Source of the DNA: an uncultured Acidimicrobiaceae bacterium
Lineage (GTDB): Bacteria > Actinomycetota > Acidimicrobiia > Spongiisociales > UBA5794
Length of the DNA: 7,003 nt
Direction of reading: 5' to 3'
Assembly: GCA_947258635.1 (NCBI GenBank)
Contig: CAMYJM010000135.1
Coordinates: 1 to 7,003 of the forward strand
In this document: positions 1-5,660 of the stretch, one piece after another
Numbering within the stretch: the stretch's first letter is position 1
Layout: the number at the start of each line of letters is the position of its first letter
The notes under the pieces: generated by a model
Told to the model about the DNA's origin: nothing
The model's database searches: none
The model's input: the letters and a program-made list of their open reading frames with translations, nothing else
Program-made: the position numbers and the translations under genes

Positions 1-613
1 AGGCCATGAGCATCCGGTTGGCCGCCATACTCGGCGTCCGCATCAAGCTCATCAGAGTGCCCAAGATGATCAGGACCAGAAGCACGCCGATATGAGCCGG
101 CATGGTCTTCTCATCGCCGATGACGATTCCGAGTATCAAGGTGGCGACGAAGATCGCACCGATCGTGATCAATGCCCCGGTGGCGCCGCTGAGAGCTGTG
201 GAGATGGCCTCGAGCGAGCGCCATTCGGCGAGTCGAGTTGCCCCCAGTCGGACTCCGAACCCGACGGCGGCGGCGATCAAGAACGCCACGATCGAATCCC
301 CGGTAAGTGCGAAATCCTCACCCCCGGCAAACGCCCAGGCGATCAACCATCCGGCGGCCACGATCGCTGCCACGATGGCGATCGAGTTCCGTAAATCCTG
401 GCTGGCTTTCGAGGCCACCAGGATTACCGCCACGAGCAGCGCACCGCCGATGACGGCGAAAACGGTCCCATGGATCGACTCGTAGCCTCGGTATGCCCAC
501 GGGGTGGCCAGGTAGTTGTTGTCCGGCTGCATCCGGGCGTATTCCCAGGCGATCGACTGGATGACGACGAGCGCGCCTCCGACAGCAATTACACGTGCCC
601 AGTCACGTTTCAA
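1..613 (-). CDS. Six-helix integral membrane protein of unknown function (5' part, truncated by window edge)
   Basis: I do not recognise the family. The frame is open for 204 codons from a TTG start at 613-611 to the left edge, so the C-terminus is missing. The TTG is chosen because an AAAGAGGA ribosome site lies 7 nt upstream. The protein starts MKRDWARVIAVGG and is strongly hydrophobic, with six likely membrane helices at about residues 6-24, 48-67, 76-97, 106-125, 142-167 and 174-191. A polar loop at about 25-47 (rich in Tyr, Trp, Asn and Pro) joins helices 1 and 2 and may face outward. The short polar stretch 167-173 and the basic tail after helix 6 may be cytoplasmic. No catalytic or transporter motif is visible. 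It is transcribed divergently from the HU gene across a 173-bp spacer, so shared control is possible. Plus-strand frames over this stretch are poor proteins and were discarded. That it is a real gene is fairly sure; its function is unknown. Confidence 0.72.
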   Translation of the reverse strand, partial: MKRDWARVIAVGGALVVIQSIAWEYARMQPDNNYLATPWAYRGYESIHGTVFAVIGGALLVAVILVASKASQDLRNSIAIVAAIVAAGWLIAWAFAGGEDFALTGDSIVAFLIAAAVGFGVRLGATRLAEWRSLEAISTALSGATGALITIGAIFVATLILGIVIGDEKTMPAHIGVLLVLIILGTLMSLMRTPSMAANRMLMA

Positions 614-620
614 TGCACAA

Positions 621-628
621 TCCTCTTT
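621..628 (-). promoter_or_regulatory. Ribosome binding site fixing the TTG start of the membrane protein
   Basis: The minus strand reads AAAGAGGA, 7 nt before the TTG at 613. No in-frame ATG exists nearby, and the first later in-frame ATG (residue 28) would cut off helix 1. The site therefore decides the start. Confidence 0.55.
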
Positions 629-731
629 CCCGCTGGAGCCGCCACTCTACCGGTCGCCGCCGGGTGGTGCGTAGGCTCCAATGGCGTTGTTAGGCAACGG
701 TTCTTGCCGCATATCGGGGGGAAGAGTAGTG

Positions 732-745
732 TTACACGGGTGTAA
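732..745. promoter_or_regulatory. Inverted repeat TTACAC-GG-GTGTAA in the hup/membrane-protein divergent spacer
   Basis: Two perfect 6-bp arms, TTACAC and GTGTAA, flank a GG centre, which is the shape of a dimeric repressor site. The right arm overlaps TGTAAT (741-746), a 5-of-6 match to the -10 consensus, though no good -35 lies 17 nt before it. Alternatively TTGCCG (704-709) and TAGTGT (727-732), spaced 17 nt apart, form a weak promoter that would put the start inside the repeat. Either way the element would sit in the HU core promoter, 41 nt before its GTG. A smaller CGTTG-N5-CAACG repeat lies at 685-699. The symmetry is seen directly; operator function is inference. Confidence 0.4.
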
Positions 746-771
746 TTCTGATCTCGTGCGCTATCGGCCAC

Positions 772-778
772 AAGGAGG
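772..778 (+). promoter_or_regulatory. Strong ribosome binding site for the HU gene
   Basis: AAGGAGG, 8 nt before the GTG at 787, is a near-perfect anti-16S match and supports GTG as the start of an abundantly made protein. Confidence 0.8.
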
Positions 779-786
779 AGGTTTTT

Positions 787-1062
787 GTGAACAAGGCAGA
801 ACTAGTTGACGCAGTCGCCGGAAAGACCGGAGACTCGAAGGCGGCAGCCGGGGCGGCGCTCGACGCGGCTTTGGATGCCATCACCCGGGCTCTCGCCCGC
901 GGTGAGAAGGTACAGCTAACCGGGTTCGGGACCTTTGAGCGTCGTCATCGCGCAGCGCGTATGGGACGTAATCCCCGCACCGGTGCTGCGGTACCGATCG
1001 CGGCTTCGAATGTACCGGCCTTCAAGGCCGGCAAAGCCCTCAAGGACGCTGTCAACATCTAG
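787..1062 (+). CDS. hup: HU family histone-like DNA-binding protein
   Basis: This is a nucleoid-associated protein that binds and bends DNA as a dimer with little sequence preference, compacting the chromosome. The 91-residue product is the normal length of bacterial HU. It opens with the classic MNKAELVDAVA helix-turn-helix dimerisation segment (about 1-45), followed by GFGTF at 46-50, and the DNA-embracing beta arm with R61-N62-P63, whose proline intercalates in known HU-DNA structures. It ends in the AFKAGKALKDAVN helix typical of the family. It lacks the long lysine/alanine-rich C-terminal tail of mycobacterial HupB/Hlp, so it resembles the short HU form. The GTG start has a strong ribosome site 8 nt upstream. 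A hairpin terminator follows 21 nt after the TAG stop, so it appears to be a single-gene transcript. IHF subunits are a related alternative, but the GFGTF and arm pattern fit HU. The family call is very secure. Confidence 0.96.
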   Translation: MNKAELVDAVAGKTGDSKAAAGAALDAALDAITRALARGEKVQLTGFGTFERRHRAARMGRNPRTGAAVPIAASNVPAFKAGKALKDAVNI

Positions 1063-1083
1063 GCAAACGGAAACCCACGACTG

Positions 1084-1114
1084 CAGGAAGGGCGCACGAA
1101 GTGCGCCCTTCCTG
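1084..1114 (+). terminator. Rho-independent-type terminator after hup
   Basis: A perfect 14-bp stem (CAGGAAGGGCGCAC paired with GTGCGCCCTTCCTG) closes a GAA loop. It begins 21 nt after the hup stop and is followed by the moderately T-rich TTTCGCTCTC rather than a pure U-tract, which is common in high-GC actinobacteria. The stem is symmetric, so it may also stop leftward transcription coming from the SCP2 gene. Confidence 0.82.
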
Positions 1115-1458
1115 TTTCGCTCTCACCGGTTGAGCAGCGTTACGTATCAACGGTTTCGTGGATTGCAGAGCGGACTAACAGACCCCCACTCCGGCAATCC
1201 TCTCACCTGTTCACCCGGATCAGGCACGTCGCAGACCGGCCCATCGTCGGCCGGCAAGAGGCGCGCCATGGCGTGGCTCGATCTCGACGCGTCACTTCTC
1301 GGCCCGGGACGGGACCGGCGTGATCGTCTCGTTCGCGATTGGTCATGGAAGCAGCGTTGCCCCTTCAAGCGACCGAGCTCCGATGATCGAACCCATGGTT
1401 GGGTCCGTGGTGTCATACCGAACAGGAGCGCCCATATTGCCCGGCGCGGCGGTGGTCC
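1115..1458. other. Gene-less segment with hairpins and a possible gene relic
   Basis: About 340 bp between the hup terminator and the SCP2 stop codon hold no gene I can support: the open frames on both strands lack ribosome sites and have unnatural composition (runs of Arg, Trp, Cys). Structure is visible. A bulged hairpin at 1160-1200 pairs GGATTGC with GCAATCC and then CGGA with TCCG. A 6-bp CCGGCC/GGCCGG hairpin lies at 1236-1254, and an ACCCA/TGGGT pair lies near 1392-1405. On the minus strand one register from 1459 to 1346 reads like protein for 38 codons, then meets TGA at 1345-1343 and again at 1294-1292, as a decayed gene might. The stretch could be a structured RNA, a relic or plain spacer. 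No tRNA, RNase P, tmRNA or SRP RNA signature was found. Confidence 0.4.
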
Positions 1459-1851
1459 CTAGTACTCCGTATCAACCGCCGCCATGGCGTTGGGCAACTC
1501 GTTGACGACGGCCTGATTGAGCAAGAGCTTGGATACGTTCTTTCCCGCAACCTCGAGTTTGCCGGTCATGAAGGCCAACTGGGTGTTGAGGTCTCCCTTG
1601 AAGATTCCGACGGCCGTCTCGTAGCTGTTCGTGACGACGACGTCGGGTTCATCGAGTTCGCCCAGGCCGACGGTGGCGGACCCATTTGAGATGTCGATGT
1701 AGTAGGCGACATCGCCCCCCTCCGGCATCTCGGTTATCTGGAACTGCAGTGCCAGTTCCACCCCTGTGATGGCGCCGGCAAACGCGGCGTGGTTGCGCAG
1801 GGCCTCGTTGGCAGCAGCCACGTACTCCTCGCTGAGAAACTGGACGCTCAC
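1459..1851 (-). CDS. SCP2-like sterol/lipid-carrier domain protein
   Basis: The product is a 130-residue single-domain protein of the SCP2 (sterol carrier protein 2) type, a small alpha/beta fold with a hydrophobic tunnel that binds lipids or acyl chains. In bacteria the actual ligand is usually unknown. The sequence follows the family pattern: an N-terminal helix (about 7-30), beta strands around 31-64 (VELALQFQI, VAYYIDI, SATVGLG), then the diagnostic part at 70-110, DVVVTNSYETAVGIFKGDL followed by a FMTGKLEVAGK segment, and a C-terminal helix. No signal peptide or membrane helix is present, so it should be cytosolic. The GTG start at 1851 has GAAAGGA about 10 nt upstream. It lies 176 bp downstream of sdhB on the same strand, with its own weak promoter candidate and hairpins between, so it is probably transcribed separately. 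The family is fairly certain; the substrate is not known. Confidence 0.85.
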   Translation of the reverse strand: MSVQFLSEEYVAAANEALRNHAAFAGAITGVELALQFQITEMPEGGDVAYYIDISNGSATVGLGELDEPDVVVTNSYETAVGIFKGDLNTQLAFMTGKLEVAGKNVSKLLLNQAVVNELPNAMAAVDTEY

Positions 1852-1885
1852 GATCGACCGGTCCTTTCATCGAATTCCGCCCCCA

Positions 1886-1913
1886 AGTGTAGAAGCCGGC
1901 GGTAGCCGCCCAA
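1886..1913 (-). promoter_or_regulatory. Candidate promoter of the SCP2-like gene
   Basis: On the minus strand TACACT (1891-1886, 4 of 6 to the -10 consensus and fitting the actinobacterial TAnnnT pattern) lies 16 nt after TTGGGC (1913-1908), a weak -35. The start of transcription would fall near 1879, giving a leader of about 28 nt. This is a modest match and unproven. Confidence 0.3.
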
Positions 1914-1969
1914 TCTCCGCGGCGATCCGAGGTCAGGAGAGCGGGAGGGGACGATCCCGAAAGACGCAG

Positions 1970-1998
1970 CGGCCGACGGGCCGTTTCGAATACGAAAC
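1970..1998 (-). terminator. Two abutting hairpins after sdhB, possible operon terminator
   Basis: Reading leftward from the sdhB stop (2028), a 6-bp GTTTCG/CGAAAC hairpin (1998-1983) begins 29 nt downstream. It abuts, sharing one base, a 5-bp CGGCC/GGCCG hairpin (1983-1970). The minus strand then continues CTGCGTCTTTCGGG, with no strong U-tract. Position suggests transcript ending or 3'-end protection of the sdh mRNA. The first repeat, GTTTCG-N4-CGAAAC, could instead be a protein-binding site upstream of the SCP2 gene. Confidence 0.38.
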
Positions 1999-2027
1999 AA
2001 CTCGATCAAATCCTGACTCGCTCGAAG

Positions 2028-2792
2028 CTACCCCCTCTGCCCGGCGAGTCGCGAATTGGCGAGCTGGCCTCGCAGGTAGTCGCGGTTCATGTGGGCGATG
2101 TAGTCGATCGAGATGCCCTTGGGGCAGGCCGTTTCGCATTCGCCGTGATTCGTGCAAGATCCGAAATACTCCTCCATGACATCGACCATTGCGATGGCGC
2201 GGAGGAAACGCTCCGGCTGGCCCTGGGGGAGAAGATTGAGATGGGCCATCTTGGCCGCCGTGAACAACTGGGCGGCGCTGTTGGGGCATGAGGCCACACA
2301 CGCTCCACAGCCGATGCAGGCGGCGGCATCCATCGACGCTTCTGCAGCATCCTTCGGCACCGGTATCAGGTTGGCGTCGGGCGCCGATCCGGTGGCGACG
2401 CTGATGTACCCTCCGGCCTCGATGATTCGGTCGAAGGCGCTGCGGTCGACCACGAGGTCCTTGACGACGGGAAAGGCCGCGGCGCGCCACGGTTCGATAA
2501 CGATCGTGGCGCCATCGGAGAACTTGCGCATGTGAAGCTGGCAGGTGGCGGTGCCCTGCTGGGGCCCGTGCGGCTGGCCGTTGATCATCAGCCCGCAGGT
2601 GCCACAGATTCCTTCCCGGCAGTCATGGTCGAAAGCAATCGGCTCCTCGCCGGCGGCCGTCAGCTCCTCGTTGACGATGTCGAGCATCTCGAGGAACGAC
2701 GCTTCCGGGCTGATGCCCCTGGCGGCATACTCCTTGAAAGCTCCATCATTGGTCGGCCCATTCTGACGCCACACTCGCAGCTTGACATCCAT
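2028..2792 (-). CDS. sdhB: Succinate dehydrogenase iron-sulfur subunit (SdhB)
   Basis: This 254-residue subunit of Complex II carries electrons from the flavin of SdhA through three Fe-S clusters to quinone at the membrane. The N-terminal ferredoxin-like domain binds [2Fe-2S] through C58, C63, C66 (CREGICGTC) and C84. The C-terminal domain has C159-x2-C162-x2-C165-x3-C169-P and C213-x5-C219-x3-C223-P. By family precedent C159/C162/C165/C223 hold [4Fe-4S] and C169/C213/C219 hold [3Fe-4S]. The 17-residue gap before C84 and the NGQPHGPQQG loop match the type-B enzymes of Bacteroidetes and actinobacteria rather than the E. coli form. The ATG at 2792 overlaps the sdhA TAA by one base (TAATG), with AAAGGAG at 2808-2802, 9 nt upstream, implying translational coupling. 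The frame is open further upstream, but that part is out-of-frame sdhA sequence and was rejected. No key residue is missing. Confidence 0.96.
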   Translation of the reverse strand: MDVKLRVWRQNGPTNDGAFKEYAARGISPEASFLEMLDIVNEELTAAGEEPIAFDHDCREGICGTCGLMINGQPHGPQQGTATCQLHMRKFSDGATIVIEPWRAAAFPVVKDLVVDRSAFDRIIEAGGYISVATGSAPDANLIPVPKDAAEASMDAAACIGCGACVASCPNSAAQLFTAAKMAHLNLLPQGQPERFLRAIAMVDVMEEYFGSCTNHGECETACPKGISIDYIAHMNRDYLRGQLANSRLAGQRG

Positions 2793-4714
2793 TACTTGTA
2801 GCTCCTTTGGGCCAACTCCACGTAATCGAAGGCGAGCGGCTCGCGGTGCTTGAGCTCCGGCGCGCCTGGTCCGCGCCACTCCCAAGCCGACACGTGGCTG
2901 AAGCCGATGTCGTCCCGTCTCGCCTCGCCCTCGGGGGTTTGATGCTCCAGGCGGAAGTGGCCGCCGGCCGATTCCTCCCGGTCGAGGGCGTCCTGGCACA
3001 TCAACTGGGCGAGCTCGAAGAAGTCGGCGACTCGCCCCGCGTTCTCCAGCGCCTGATTGAGGCCGCTCGCATCGCCGAGCACCCGAACATCGGCGTGGAA
3101 TTCCGCCCGCAACGCCGGTATCTCGCTCAGCGCCTTCTCGAGGCCGGGGCGGCTGCGCGCCATTCCGCAATGCTCGATCATGATCTTGCCGAGTTCGCGA
3201 TGGAACCAGTCCACCGAGCGGGTGCCTCTGGTTGCGAGCAGCCGGTGGGTGTGGTCGCTGACTTCCTGCTCGGCTGTGATGAAGGCGGGATCGTCGGTTG
3301 GTACCGGTGGGACGTTGAGATAGTCGGCCAGATAGTCACCGATCGTGTAGGGAAGCACGAAGTACCCGTCCGCCAGCCCCTGCATCAGGGCGCTGGCACC
3401 GAGCCGGTTGGCCCCGTGATCTGAGAAGTTGGCCTCCCCGATCGAGTACAAACCCGGAATCGTCGTCATCAGGTTGTAGTCGACCCACAGGCCTCCCATC
3501 GTGTAGTGCGGCGCCGGGTAGATCCGCATCGGCACTTCGTAGGGGTTCTCGTCGGTGATCCGCTCGTACATCTCGAACAGGTTGCCGTATCGGGCCTCGA
3601 TGGTCTCCCGGCCCAGCCGGCTGATTGCATCGGCGAAGTCGAGATACACACCATTCTTGAGAGACCCCACCCCCCGCTCCGCATCGATCATGCGCATTGC
3701 CGCCCGGCTGGCCACGTCGCGCGGTACGAGGTTGCCAAAAGCGGGGTAGGCCCGCTCCAGGTAGTAGTCCCGCTCGCTCTCCGGTATCTGATTGGCGGGG
3801 CGCCCGTCCTCGGAGCTTTCCGGTACCCAAATGCGACCGTCGTTACGCAACGACTCCGACATCAAGGTCAGCTTCGACTGGAACTCATCGGAGGCCGGAA
3901 TGCACGTCGGGTGGATCTGCGTGAAGCACGGATTGGCGAAGAGGGCTCCCTTGAGGTGGGCCCGCCATATCGCCGTGGCGTTGCACGCCATCGCCATTGT
4001 GGACAGGTAGTAGACGTTGGCGTAGCCACCGGTGGCCAGCACAACTGCGTGCGCCGAGTGCGACTTGACTTCACCTGTCTTCAGGTCGCGAGTGACGATT
4101 CCTGCAGCCCGTCCCTCGTGGACGACCACATCCAGCATCTCGGTGCGGACATGCATCTTGACTTTCCCGGCGCCGATCTGGCGGGCCAGCGCTTGATACG
4201 CTCCGAGGAGGAGTTGCTGGCCTGTTTGGCCCCTGGCATAGAAGGTTCGCGACACCTGGGCCCCGCCGAAGGAGCGGTTGTCGAGGAGTCCGCCGTAGTC
4301 ACGCGCGAACGGCACGCCCTGCGCCGTGGCCTGGTCGATGATCTCGTTGGACACTTCAGCTAGTCGATAGACATTGGCCTCGCGGGAGCGGTAGTCACCG
4401 CCCTTGACGGTGTCATAGAAGAGGCGGCGAATACTGTCGCCATCGTTCATGTAGTTCTTAGCCGCGTTGATGCCACCCTGAGCGGCAATGCTGTGGGCCC
4501 GCCGTGGCGAGTCGTGATAGGTGAACGCTTCGACCTCATAGCCGAGTTCGGCGAGCGTGGCGGCGGCCGAAGCTCCGGCGAGGCCGGTGCCGACCACGAT
4601 CACCTTGTACTTCCGCTTGTTGGCCGGGTTGACCAACTTGATGGAGAATCGGTGGTTGCTCCACCTGTCGGCGATGTCGCCGGCGGGGACTTTGGAGTCG
4701 AGTGTGATTGCCAT
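2792..4714 (-). CDS. sdhA: Succinate dehydrogenase flavoprotein subunit (SdhA)
   Basis: This is the catalytic subunit: it oxidises succinate to fumarate on a covalently bound FAD and passes electrons to SdhB on the cytoplasmic side of the membrane. At 640 residues it is the usual type-B length. The dinucleotide-binding loop is GTGLAG at 42-47. H74 in RAHSIAAQGG is the expected covalent FAD attachment site. ATGG at 227-230 belongs to the FAD fold. Active-site residues by family precedent are H268 (QIHPT), R332 (PRDVASRA), H403 (APHYTMGG) and R437 (GANRLGASALMQG). The ATG at 4714 follows the sdhC stop by 8 nt; GAGGGG, overlapping that stop, is the likely ribosome site, so the two genes are probably coupled. 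An open extension upstream to 5026 overlaps sdhC and is not real. Fumarate reductase is the main alternative for this family, but the aerobic-type context and cytochrome b partner fit SQR. All key residues are present. Confidence 0.97.
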   Translation of the reverse strand: MAITLDSKVPAGDIADRWSNHRFSIKLVNPANKRKYKVIVVGTGLAGASAAATLAELGYEVEAFTYHDSPRRAHSIAAQGGINAAKNYMNDGDSIRRLFYDTVKGGDYRSREANVYRLAEVSNEIIDQATAQGVPFARDYGGLLDNRSFGGAQVSRTFYARGQTGQQLLLGAYQALARQIGAGKVKMHVRTEMLDVVVHEGRAAGIVTRDLKTGEVKSHSAHAVVLATGGYANVYYLSTMAMACNATAIWRAHLKGALFANPCFTQIHPTCIPASDEFQSKLTLMSESLRNDGRIWVPESSEDGRPANQIPESERDYYLERAYPAFGNLVPRDVASRAAMRMIDAERGVGSLKNGVYLDFADAISRLGRETIEARYGNLFEMYERITDENPYEVPMRIYPAPHYTMGGLWVDYNLMTTIPGLYSIGEANFSDHGANRLGASALMQGLADGYFVLPYTIGDYLADYLNVPPVPTDDPAFITAEQEVSDHTHRLLATRGTRSVDWFHRELGKIMIEHCGMARSRPGLEKALSEIPALRAEFHADVRVLGDASGLNQALENAGRVADFFELAQLMCQDALDREESAGGHFRLEHQTPEGEARRDDIGFSHVSAWEWRGPGAPELKHREPLAFDYVELAQRSYK

Positions 4715-4722
4715 GGTGCCCC

Positions 4723-5463
4723 TCAGTGGATGATGCCGAACATGATGCTGAATGGAACGGTCAAGTAGCCCACCGCGATGATGGTCGCCAGGGTGGTGGC
4801 GAAATTGGCTCGCCAGTGGTTGAACCGTGGGTTGTTGACGCCAATGCTCTGGAACAGGCTCCAGGCTCCATGCCAGATGTGCAAGGCGAGGGCCCCCTGG
4901 GCTCCAACGTAGAGAAGGAACACCGGCCAGCGCTCCAGGCTGGCTATCAAGTTGGCGTAGACCTCGCCCCGGGCGAAATCGGGGTTGGCCAGCTCGACTC
5001 CGATGGTGAGGTCGGCGAGGTGCCAAACGAGGAACAGCAAGATGATGACACCGGTCCAGCCCATCGTCCGGCTGGCGTAGTTGGCCGCCAGGTAGGTGCG
5101 GTCACCCTCGTAACCGGACGATCCGCGCGCCCGCCGGTTGGATCTGGTCAGCGTGTAGGCGGAGTGAACATGGAGGACCAGCGCCACCAGCAGGCCGATG
5201 CGACCGATCCACACGAGAAGAGTGCGCGGCGCGATCGGCTCGCCGATGTCGCGCAGGCCCTCGGCGTACTCGTTGAGCTGACGCGCCCCCTCGAATGCGT
5301 GCAGGTTGCCCAACATGTGAAACACGATGAAACCGAGGCCGACGATGCCGGTAATGGCCATGACGTACTTCTTGCCCACGTCTGATTGGTAGAAGCGGAC
5401 CGGCCAGGGGAGTGGCCGGCGGGTTTTTCCAGCGGAGTCGGTCCTCGATTCCGTCGCCGTCAC
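4723..5463 (-). CDS. sdhC: Succinate dehydrogenase cytochrome b membrane anchor (SdhC, type B, five helices)
   Basis: The single membrane subunit anchors SdhAB and carries electrons to quinone through two b hemes. The 246-residue product has a charged N-terminus (SDVGKKYVMAITG at 27-39 is typical of the family) and five likely helices at about 32-54, 82-104, 134-154, 178-204 and 221-242. Histidines sit where axial heme ligands are expected: H49 in helix 1, H98 or H100 in helix 2, H148 in helix 3, and H195 or H198 in helix 4. This is the di-heme, one-anchor layout of Bacillus SdhC and Wolinella FrdC. No sdhD is present or needed. The start is set at GTG 5463, with GAAAGGA 5 nt upstream; an in-frame GTG at 5496 would add 11 residues but lacks a ribosome site and lies within the predicted promoter. 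It is first in the sdhCAB operon and divergent from the whiB-like gene. Enzymes of this type usually reduce menaquinone; that is inference here. Confidence 0.94.
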   Translation of the reverse strand: MTATESRTDSAGKTRRPLPWPVRFYQSDVGKKYVMAITGIVGLGFIVFHMLGNLHAFEGARQLNEYAEGLRDIGEPIAPRTLLVWIGRIGLLVALVLHVHSAYTLTRSNRRARGSSGYEGDRTYLAANYASRTMGWTGVIILLFLVWHLADLTIGVELANPDFARGEVYANLIASLERWPVFLLYVGAQGALALHIWHGAWSLFQSIGVNNPRFNHWRANFATTLATIIAVGYLTVPFSIMFGIIH

Positions 5464-5468
5464 AACGT

Positions 5469-5475
5469 TCCTTTC
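5469..5475 (-). promoter_or_regulatory. Ribosome binding site deciding the sdhC start
   Basis: The minus strand reads GAAAGGA, 5 nt before GTG 5463. It falls inside the coding sequence that a start at 5496 would require, so it favours the shorter protein. Confidence 0.6.
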
Positions 5476-5496
5476 GGCTGCACCAATTGACGGCAC

Positions 5497-5527
5497 ATTA
5501 TGCGTCCTGTGTGCTGGGGAGTGCCAA
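5497..5527 (-). promoter_or_regulatory. Candidate promoter of the sdhCAB operon
   Basis: On the minus strand CATAAT (5502-5497, 5 of 6 to -10) follows TTGGCA (5527-5522, 5 of 6 to -35) with a 19-nt spacer, slightly long. Transcription would start near 5490 and leave a leader of about 27 nt before the sdhC GTG. Both boxes are good but the spacing is suboptimal, which is compatible with activator-dependent control. Confidence 0.45.
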
Positions 5528-5595
5528 TTGCGAGGCTTGACGCCGCGTTTCCGGGGCCCAACCCGCGAAAACCAATACAGATCAATGGGTTCAGG

Positions 5596-5624
5596 TTGAC
5601 AGCCGCGCCGATTGTTGTGAGAAT
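5596..5624 (+). promoter_or_regulatory. Sigma70-type promoter of the whiB-like gene
   Basis: A consensus -35, TTGACA (5596-5601), stands exactly 17 nt before GAGAAT (5619-5624, 4 of 6), which carries an extended -10 TG at 5616-5617. Transcription is predicted to start around 5631, about 30 nt before the GTG. The -10 is embedded in an inverted repeat, TGTGA-GAA-TCACA (5616-5628). Confidence 0.68.
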
Positions 5625-5630
5625 CACATT

Positions 5631-5644
5631 GTTGTAATTACAAC
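5631..5644. promoter_or_regulatory. Perfect 14-bp palindrome at the predicted whiB start site, likely operator
   Basis: GTTGTAATTACAAC is identical to its own reverse complement. It begins at the predicted transcription start and ends 16 nt before the GTG, in an AT-rich island within GC-rich DNA. An upstream copy of ATTGTTGT (5611-5618, repeated at 5628-5635, 17-bp period) means part of the left arm is also found near the -10. A repressor or autoregulator bound here would block initiation. The symmetry is certain; the function is inferred. Confidence 0.5.
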
Positions 5645-5660
5645 CGTGTAGGAGATTCTT

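Noticed and set aside
102..485. A 127-codon plus-strand frame rich in Ala, Ser and Pro
   Set aside because: It is antisense to the six-helix membrane protein, which has a ribosome site and clear hydrophobic periodicity.
1160..1200. The 7-bp GGATTGC/GCAATCC stem considered as a tRNA acceptor stem
   Set aside because: Only 27 nt lie between the arms, with no D-, anticodon- or T-arm and no CCA end.
1260..1273. GGCGCGCC overlapping CGCCATGGCG, considered as a regulatory palindrome
   Set aside because: Short GC palindromes are frequent in high-GC DNA, and CGCCATGGCG recurs inside SCP2 coding sequence at 1480-1489, so chance is the simplest explanation.
935..1462. A 175-codon plus-strand frame running from inside hup through the gene-less segment
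   Set aside because: Its start lies inside hup in another frame, it crosses the terminator hairpin, and the protein is rich in Arg, Ser and Trp without any motif.
2793..3170. A 126-residue N-terminal extension of SdhB
   Set aside because: It lies entirely within sdhA in another frame and is Arg/Gly-rich. The ATG at 2792 with AAAGGAG upstream gives the normal SdhB length.
3506..4363. A 285-codon plus-strand frame within sdhA, with similar long frames at 2807-3424 and 4708-5385
   Set aside because: All are antisense to conserved sdh coding sequence, with no ribosome sites and no domain pattern.
4715..5026. A 104-residue N-terminal extension of SdhA
   Set aside because: It overlaps sdhC out of frame and has no homology to SdhA N-termini. 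The ATG at 4714 gives the standard start.
5616..5628. TGTGA-GAA-TCACA considered as a CRP site
   Set aside because: CRP sites need a 6-bp spacer between TGTGA and TCACA, and here it is 3 bp. It is kept only as a generic inverted repeat overlapping the -10.
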